From positions 1-60,179 of IMG/VR virus record IMGVR_UViG_3300043466_001244: DNA of 60,179 bases; one strand, 5' to 3'. A model generated the notes under the pieces. The model was not told where the DNA came from, made no database searches, and saw only the letters and a program-made list of their open reading frames with translations. Source of the stretch: a virus. Shown here in pieces: positions 56,689-60,179 of the stretch (positions within the stretch are counted from its first letter, which is position 1; every line of letters starts with the position of its first letter). Position numbers and translations under genes: made by a program.

Positions 56689-57014
56689 TGCCTCGCGGCA
56701 ACAAGATCACCATTCGCACAGGCTCCGCGGCCCCATCGGCGTCAGACTTCGTCACTAGCGAACCGGCGTGGGACTCCTCTGCCGGCAAGCTGTGGATCAA
56801 GAACGCATCGGGCAGCATGGTGGAAGTAGGTGGCGGAGCCCTTGCGGCCTACTCCAGCGCAACCGGCTTTCCGGCGACGGGCTCGTCATCGACTCTGTAT
56901 CTGGATGCGGGCCGGTCACGCCTGTACCGCTGGGTGCCTGCTGACTCGGTGTATGCGGAGATCGGAACAATTGGCGGCATTGCCGCCGGCATGGACGGGG
57001 GCACATACACATGA
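56688..57014 (+). CDS. Small fibre module protein
   Basis: A 108-residue protein beginning PRGNKITIRTGSAAPSASDF and GKLWIKNASGSMVEVGGG, a variant of the same N-terminal module, ending GMDGGTYT. TGATG overlap with its upstream neighbour, ATGA with the next. Fibre-related by homology to its neighbours. Confidence 0.6.
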   Translation: MPRGNKITIRTGSAAPSASDFVTSEPAWDSSAGKLWIKNASGSMVEVGGGALAAYSSATGFPATGSSSTLYLDAGRSRLYRWVPADSVYAEIGTIGGIAAGMDGGTYT

Positions 57015-57238
57015 GCTTTCCTTCATCTCCGACCGTTGGACAACAGGCCACCGAAGGCGGAAGGCTGTACCAGTGGACAAGCTACGGCACTTGGGACTTG
57101 GTCGCCAATGTCTCAAGCCACGCCAGCACCCACGCCACGGGCGGATCGGATGTTATCACGCCAGCGTCCATCGGCGCAGCGGCAACGACTCACAAGCACG
57201 CGGCGACCAGACTTTATTTGTGGGCAAACTTTCGATAG
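57011..57238 (+). CDS. Small fibre-associated protein
   Basis: A 75-residue protein: SFPSSPTVGQQATEGGRLYQ, then WTSYGTWDLV, then SSHASTHATGGSDVITPASI. The HASTH-x-TGGSD-ITP block is a repeated element of phage fibres. Starts in an ATGA overlap. Confidence 0.6.
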   Translation: MSFPSSPTVGQQATEGGRLYQWTSYGTWDLVANVSSHASTHATGGSDVITPASIGAAATTHKHAATRLYLWANFR

Positions 57239-57247
57239 GAGCATCTC

Positions 57248-57631
57248 ATGGCAGCCGATCCAGTATTCGCAGTCACGCCTCGCATCGGTGCCGTCAGCAT
57301 CGCCACGGCAGAATCTAGCTACACCGCGCCGACAAACGTGGGCACGCTCATCACAGGTGCAAGCACGGGCACTCGCATTGCTGAAATCGTTGTGAAGCTG
57401 GCGGCGACGAGCGCGGCGGCTATCGTCCGCGTGTTTCTGTACGACGGAACGACCTACTGGCACTTCGACGAGATCACGGTTGCTGCGGCGACAGGGTCCA
57501 CCACCGTGCAGCAGACTCGCGTCAGCAACACCTACAACAATCTAATCCTGCCGTCTGCGTCTTGGTCTGTCCGCGTGACCACATCAGTCGCACAGGCCAC
57601 GCACGTCACCGCTCTTGGGGCTGACCTGTGA
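57248..57631 (+). CDS. Small fibre or structural beta protein
   Basis: A 127-residue protein behind AGGAG. Thr/Ala/Val-rich beta composition (VSIATAESSYTAPTNVGTLI, IVRVFLYDGTTYWHFDEITV). Probably a trimeric tail or fibre domain. Family not recognised beyond common phage occurrence. Confidence 0.55.
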   Translation: MAADPVFAVTPRIGAVSIATAESSYTAPTNVGTLITGASTGTRIAEIVVKLAATSAAAIVRVFLYDGTTYWHFDEITVAAATGSTTVQQTRVSNTYNNLILPSASWSVRVTTSVAQATHVTALGADL

Positions 57632-58497
57632 ACCAAGGCATCTATGGACTAGGTGGGCAGATTGTCACGCCCGTGCAGGGGCCGTTCAGCGGCACTGCGG
57701 ATCCGAGGAAGCTATTGTCTGTCCGGGCCTTAGTCTTAGGCGGTGGCGGTGGCGGCGGTCCGGGGATTTCTGCCGGAAAGGGCGGCGCAGGCGGTGGCGG
57801 TGGCGGAGTGCTTGATCAAGTAGTTGGGATTACGCTAGGCACGGCCCTTTCCGTAATAGTCGGGGCTGGCGGGACGTTGACGGTTTTTGGTTCTTCTTCT
57901 CGTTTCGGTCCAGTTATTGCCATAGGTGGAGGTGGTGGTGGAGGATCAAATCCATCTGCCGCCACCGCTGCTGGCTCGGCATCTACTTCTGCCAGTAACC
58001 CAAGTCTTGTGCCATCGCAAGGATTTGCGGGAGGCATCTCTCTTAGCGCATTCGGTTCACCTAGTGCTGGAGGGGGAGGGGCTGGAGGCGTTGGCGCTAA
58101 TGGCGTTCCTAATGCTTCTGGTGGGGGAGGGACTGGGTTCTTATCGTCCATAACAGGCACGGCATATTATTATGGCGGCGGCGGCGGTGCTGGGGCTTGG
58201 CATCAGATTTCAGCCGGTGCTGGAGGATTGGCAGGAGGTGGGGCTGGGTCTAGCACGGTTGGCGTGGCAGGATCTTCCGGCCTTTCAAGTAGTGGAGGTG
58301 GTGGGGGAGGTGGGTCTTCAAACGGATCAACAATGTCCAACGGGGGGGCGGGCGGCTCTGGCGTTGTCATCCTCCGCTGGGACGCCTCGCAGGCCGTCGC
58401 CACTCTCTCGTCGGGATTGACGTTTACTCGCAACACAGTCGGCACAGACACGGTGCTGACCATCACAGCAGGCACCGGCACAGTTACTTGGAGTTAA
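57628..58497 (+). CDS. Gly-rich adhesin
   Basis: A 289-residue protein from GTG 57628. It is dominated by runs of Gly (GGGGGGPG, GGAGGGGGG, GGGGGGGS), as in polyglycine-type adhesins such as the tip proteins of T-even-like phages. It ends with GGSGVVILRWDASQAVATLS and TAGTGTVTWS, the same closing domain as the adhesin across the join. A receptor-binding role is inferred. Confidence 0.65.
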   Translation: MNQGIYGLGGQIVTPVQGPFSGTADPRKLLSVRALVLGGGGGGGPGISAGKGGAGGGGGGVLDQVVGITLGTALSVIVGAGGTLTVFGSSSRFGPVIAIGGGGGGGSNPSAATAAGSASTSASNPSLVPSQGFAGGISLSAFGSPSAGGGGAGGVGANGVPNASGGGGTGFLSSITGTAYYYGGGGGAGAWHQISAGAGGLAGGGAGSSTVGVAGSSGLSSSGGGGGGGSSNGSTMSNGGAGGSGVVILRWDASQAVATLSSGLTFTRNTVGTDTVLTITAGTGTVTWS

Positions 58498-58500
58498 TTC

Positions 58501-58809
58501 ATGGCGCATTATGCGTTTGTTTCGGACGACAATGTAGTTACAGAGGTCATCGTCGGCCGCGACGAGGGTGATGGCGGCATCGACTGGGAGCAGCACTACG
58601 GCGAGATCCGTGGGCAGCGGTGTCTGCGGACGAGCTACCACACTCGCGGCGGGCAGCACGGCAACGGCGGCGTGCCGTTTCGCATGAACTACGCAGGCAT
58701 CGGCTACTCCTACAGTGATGACCTTGATGCGTTCATTCCGCCATGCCCCGGCGATGGCTGGACGCTCAACGAGGCGACGGGGACGTGGGTGAGGGACAAT
58801 AGTCTTTAG
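58501..58809 (+). CDS. Small fibre-associated structural protein, paralogue of 402-755
   Basis: A 102-residue protein behind GGAG. AHYAFVSDDNVVTEVIVGRD, MNYAGIGYSYSDDLDAFIPP and GDGWTLNEATGTWVRD match the pattern of the protein at 402-755. Both follow a Gly-rich adhesin gene, so each pair may be one unit of adhesin plus partner. Confidence 0.65.
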   Translation: MAHYAFVSDDNVVTEVIVGRDEGDGGIDWEQHYGEIRGQRCLRTSYHTRGGQHGNGGVPFRMNYAGIGYSYSDDLDAFIPPCPGDGWTLNEATGTWVRDNSL

Positions 58810-58829
58810 GCCCATTTCGCAGGACTTTC

Positions 58830-59102
58830 ATGCCGCCCCCCCGACTGAAACGTAGCAATACCGCAAACGCCGTTCCCGCCTCGCTGGAGGACGGGGAGGT
58901 GGCCGTGAACCAGGCGGACGGTCGCCTGTTCTACCGGACGGCTGCGGGTGGCGTGGCGGCTTTGGCGGGTGGGGGGGCCATCCCAACCGCGACCTCCAGC
59001 GTTCTCGGCGGGATTAAGGTCGGCTCTGGGTTGACCGCGCCAGACGGTGTTCTTTCGGTAGTGGCTGACGGCAGAACCTTGGATGGGGGCGTGTACGCAT
59101 GA
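58830..59102 (+). CDS. Small fibre module protein
   Basis: A 90-residue protein: PPRLKRSNTANAVPASLEDG and EVAVNQADGRLFYRTAAGGV, then SVLGGIKVGSGLTAPDGVLS, ending LDGGVYA. It is very close in pattern to the first 85 residues of the next protein. Overlaps it as ATGA. Confidence 0.65.
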   Translation: MPPPRLKRSNTANAVPASLEDGEVAVNQADGRLFYRTAAGGVAALAGGGAIPTATSSVLGGIKVGSGLTAPDGVLSVVADGRTLDGGVYA

Positions 59103-60179
59103 GCGACATCATCAAACTAAAGCGATCTGCCGTCCAGGGTGCCGCGCCAACGGCCTTGGAACTTGGGGAAGTTGCACTCAACTATCACTCGTCTGGTGGC
59201 AAGCTGTACTACAAGGACTCCGCAGGGACCATTAGGGAATTTAGCGGCTCGTTCCAGCTGCCGACTGCTTCGGAGTCAACGCTAGGCGGAGTGAAGGTCG
59301 GCTCGGGCCTGTCAATCGCTGACGGCGTCTTGTCCGCGACTGGCGGGGCTGACGCTGTGCTGCGTGCGTTGTTTGTCCCGCCCGCGCCAACCGGCGTCAC
59401 AGCCACAGCGGGGAATGGTCAAGCATTGCTGTCATGGACGGCTCCCACTGGTGTGATCGCACAGGCTCCCGTCTTAGATTACGTCTTGCAATACAGCAGC
59501 AACAGCGGCTCAACGTGGAATACGGTCTCGGATGGCACGTCAACGGCTACCTCCGCCGCTGTCACCGGCCTGACCAACGGCACCGCGTACACCTTTCGCG
59601 TGGCAGCGGTGAATGGCGTGGGCACGGGGGCGTATTCGGCGGCGAGTAGTTCCGTCATGCCTGGTAGCGTTCTGGAGGTTCTCGTCGTGGCTGGCGGCGG
59701 TGGGTCTGGCACGTCTGTCGGTGGCGCTGGCGGTGGCGGCGGTGTGGTCTACTCGTCGCAAGTGGCATTCACCTCGGGCGTGCAGTACACCGTGACCGTG
59801 GGCGGCGGTGGCGCGAGCGTTGGCTCAAACTCTCCCGGCACAAGCGGCACAAACTCCTCGTTCGCCAGCCTTCTGGCCGCTGCCGTTGGCGGTGGTGGCG
59901 GCGGATCGTTTGGCGGTAACTATCAAGGCAAAGACGGAGGCTGCGGCGGCGGCGGCTGCGGATTTACCACCGACCAGAGATCGTATGGCGGCAGCGGAAC
60001 AAGCGGTCAAGGATTTAGCGGTGGCAACGGTACGGGGCCGTTCGGCTCTGGTGGCTCTGGCGGCGGCGGTGGTGCGGCGAGTGCTGGCGGAAACGCATCC
60101 GGCGGCACCGCTGGCGCTGGCGGCGACGGTGTTGGCTCGTACAGCACGCTCGCGGCAGCGGCTAGCGTCGGCGTCCTCT
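59099..60179 (+). CDS. Fibre/adhesin with N-terminal module, one FN3 domain and Gly-rich end (continues at 1-402)
   Basis: The gene runs through the join to base 402 and encodes 451 residues. Residues 1-85 are the fibre module (IIKLKRSAVQGAAPTALELG, GGVKVGSGLSIADGVLS). Residues about 93-190 form a fibronectin III domain (PPAPTGVTATAGNGQALLSW, then LTNGTAYTFRVAAVNGVG), very like those in the tail protein at 1918. The rest is Gly-rich up to the closing GSGVVIIK block. It probably contacts the host. It was cut only because the circle was opened here. Confidence 0.75.
   Translation, partial: MSDIIKLKRSAVQGAAPTALELGEVALNYHSSGGKLYYKDSAGTIREFSGSFQLPTASESTLGGVKVGSGLSIADGVLSATGGADAVLRALFVPPAPTGVTATAGNGQALLSWTAPTGVIAQAPVLDYVLQYSSNSGSTWNTVSDGTSTATSAAVTGLTNGTAYTFRVAAVNGVGTGAYSAASSSVMPGSVLEVLVVAGGGGSGTSVGGAGGGGGVVYSSQVAFTSGVQYTVTVGGGGASVGSNSPGTSGTNSSFASLLAAAVGGGGGGSFGGNYQGKDGGCGGGGCGFTTDQRSYGGSGTSGQGFSGGNGTGPFGSGGSGGGGGAASAGGNASGGTAGAGGDGVGSYSTLAAAASVGVL
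60053..60179. repeat. Terminal direct repeat (right copy)
   Basis: Identical to bases 1-127; see the left copy. Removing one copy gives a circle of 60,052 bp. Confidence 0.9.

Noticed and set aside
55565-60179. A diversity-generating retroelement acting on Mtd-like fibre modules
   Set aside because: No reverse transcriptase reading frame and no template/variable repeat pair with adenine-biased differences was seen anywhere in the genome.

Overview
The window is a complete circular phage genome. Bases 1-127 are repeated exactly at 60053-60179, so the unique circle is about 60,052 bp, and one gene (59099 to the end, continuing to 402) runs across the join. A terminase, portal, scaffold and coat protein, a short-tail type set of tail proteins, a recombination cassette and an integrase identify a temperate tailed phage. 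No tape-measure protein or tail sheath is visible, and two nozzle/adaptor-like proteins are followed by candidate ejection proteins, so a podovirus-like virion is the best reading. The genome is GC-rich and most genes have strong Shine-Dalgarno sites and ATGA/GTGA/TGATG overlaps. The host cannot be read from the sequence. A few small Cys-rich and CAP-like proteins recall aquatic bacteria such as Planctomycetes, but that is only an impression.

Layout. (1) About 42.4 kb, through the join, to 19.1 kb on the + strand is one long morphogenesis unit. It holds virion accessory genes (42.4-45.1 kb), scaffold, coat and decoration protein (45.2-47.9 kb, closed by a terminator), a glycosyltransferase, a possible small terminase, the large terminase, an HNH endonuclease and the portal (48-55 kb), an array of paralogous fibre modules (55.5 kb to 0.75 kb), tail adaptor and nozzle-like proteins with fibronectin III repeats (0.8-8.2 kb), an extremely Cys-rich protein (9.0 kb), and Gln/Asn/Ala-rich ejection-type proteins up to a 1240-residue protein ending at 19.1 kb. 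(2) A tyrosine integrase on the - strand (19.1-20.0 kb) meets that unit tail to tail, with its start beside a tRNA-like 5' half that may be the attachment site. (3) 20.0-33.1 kb on the + strand holds RecE-like exonuclease, Erf annealing protein, SSB, a helicase in two reading frames and PD-(D/E)XK nucleases, then many small genes, then a cluster with a metallopeptidase-like protein, a subtilase and a papain-like protease among small membrane proteins, and finally a sigma-like factor. (4) 33.0-40.5 kb on the - strand is a chain of 25 mostly tiny genes including a serine recombinase, a small cytosine methyltransferase and a Gp88-family protein. (5) 40.5-42.4 kb holds a repeat-rich control region, a lone gene with an AT-hook-like motif, a strong terminator and a likely promoter for the morphogenesis unit.

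How it fits together. The phage seems to replicate and recombine with exonuclease, Erf and SSB plus the host polymerase, since no DNA or RNA polymerase or primase was recognised. It can integrate, and probably lyses its host with a cassette in which proteases stand where a peptidoglycan hydrolase would be expected; no conventional endolysin was recognised anywhere in the complete genome. That protease cluster, the Cys-rich tail protein, the tRNA mimic at the integrase start and the inverted-repeat control sites are the parts most worth a second look.
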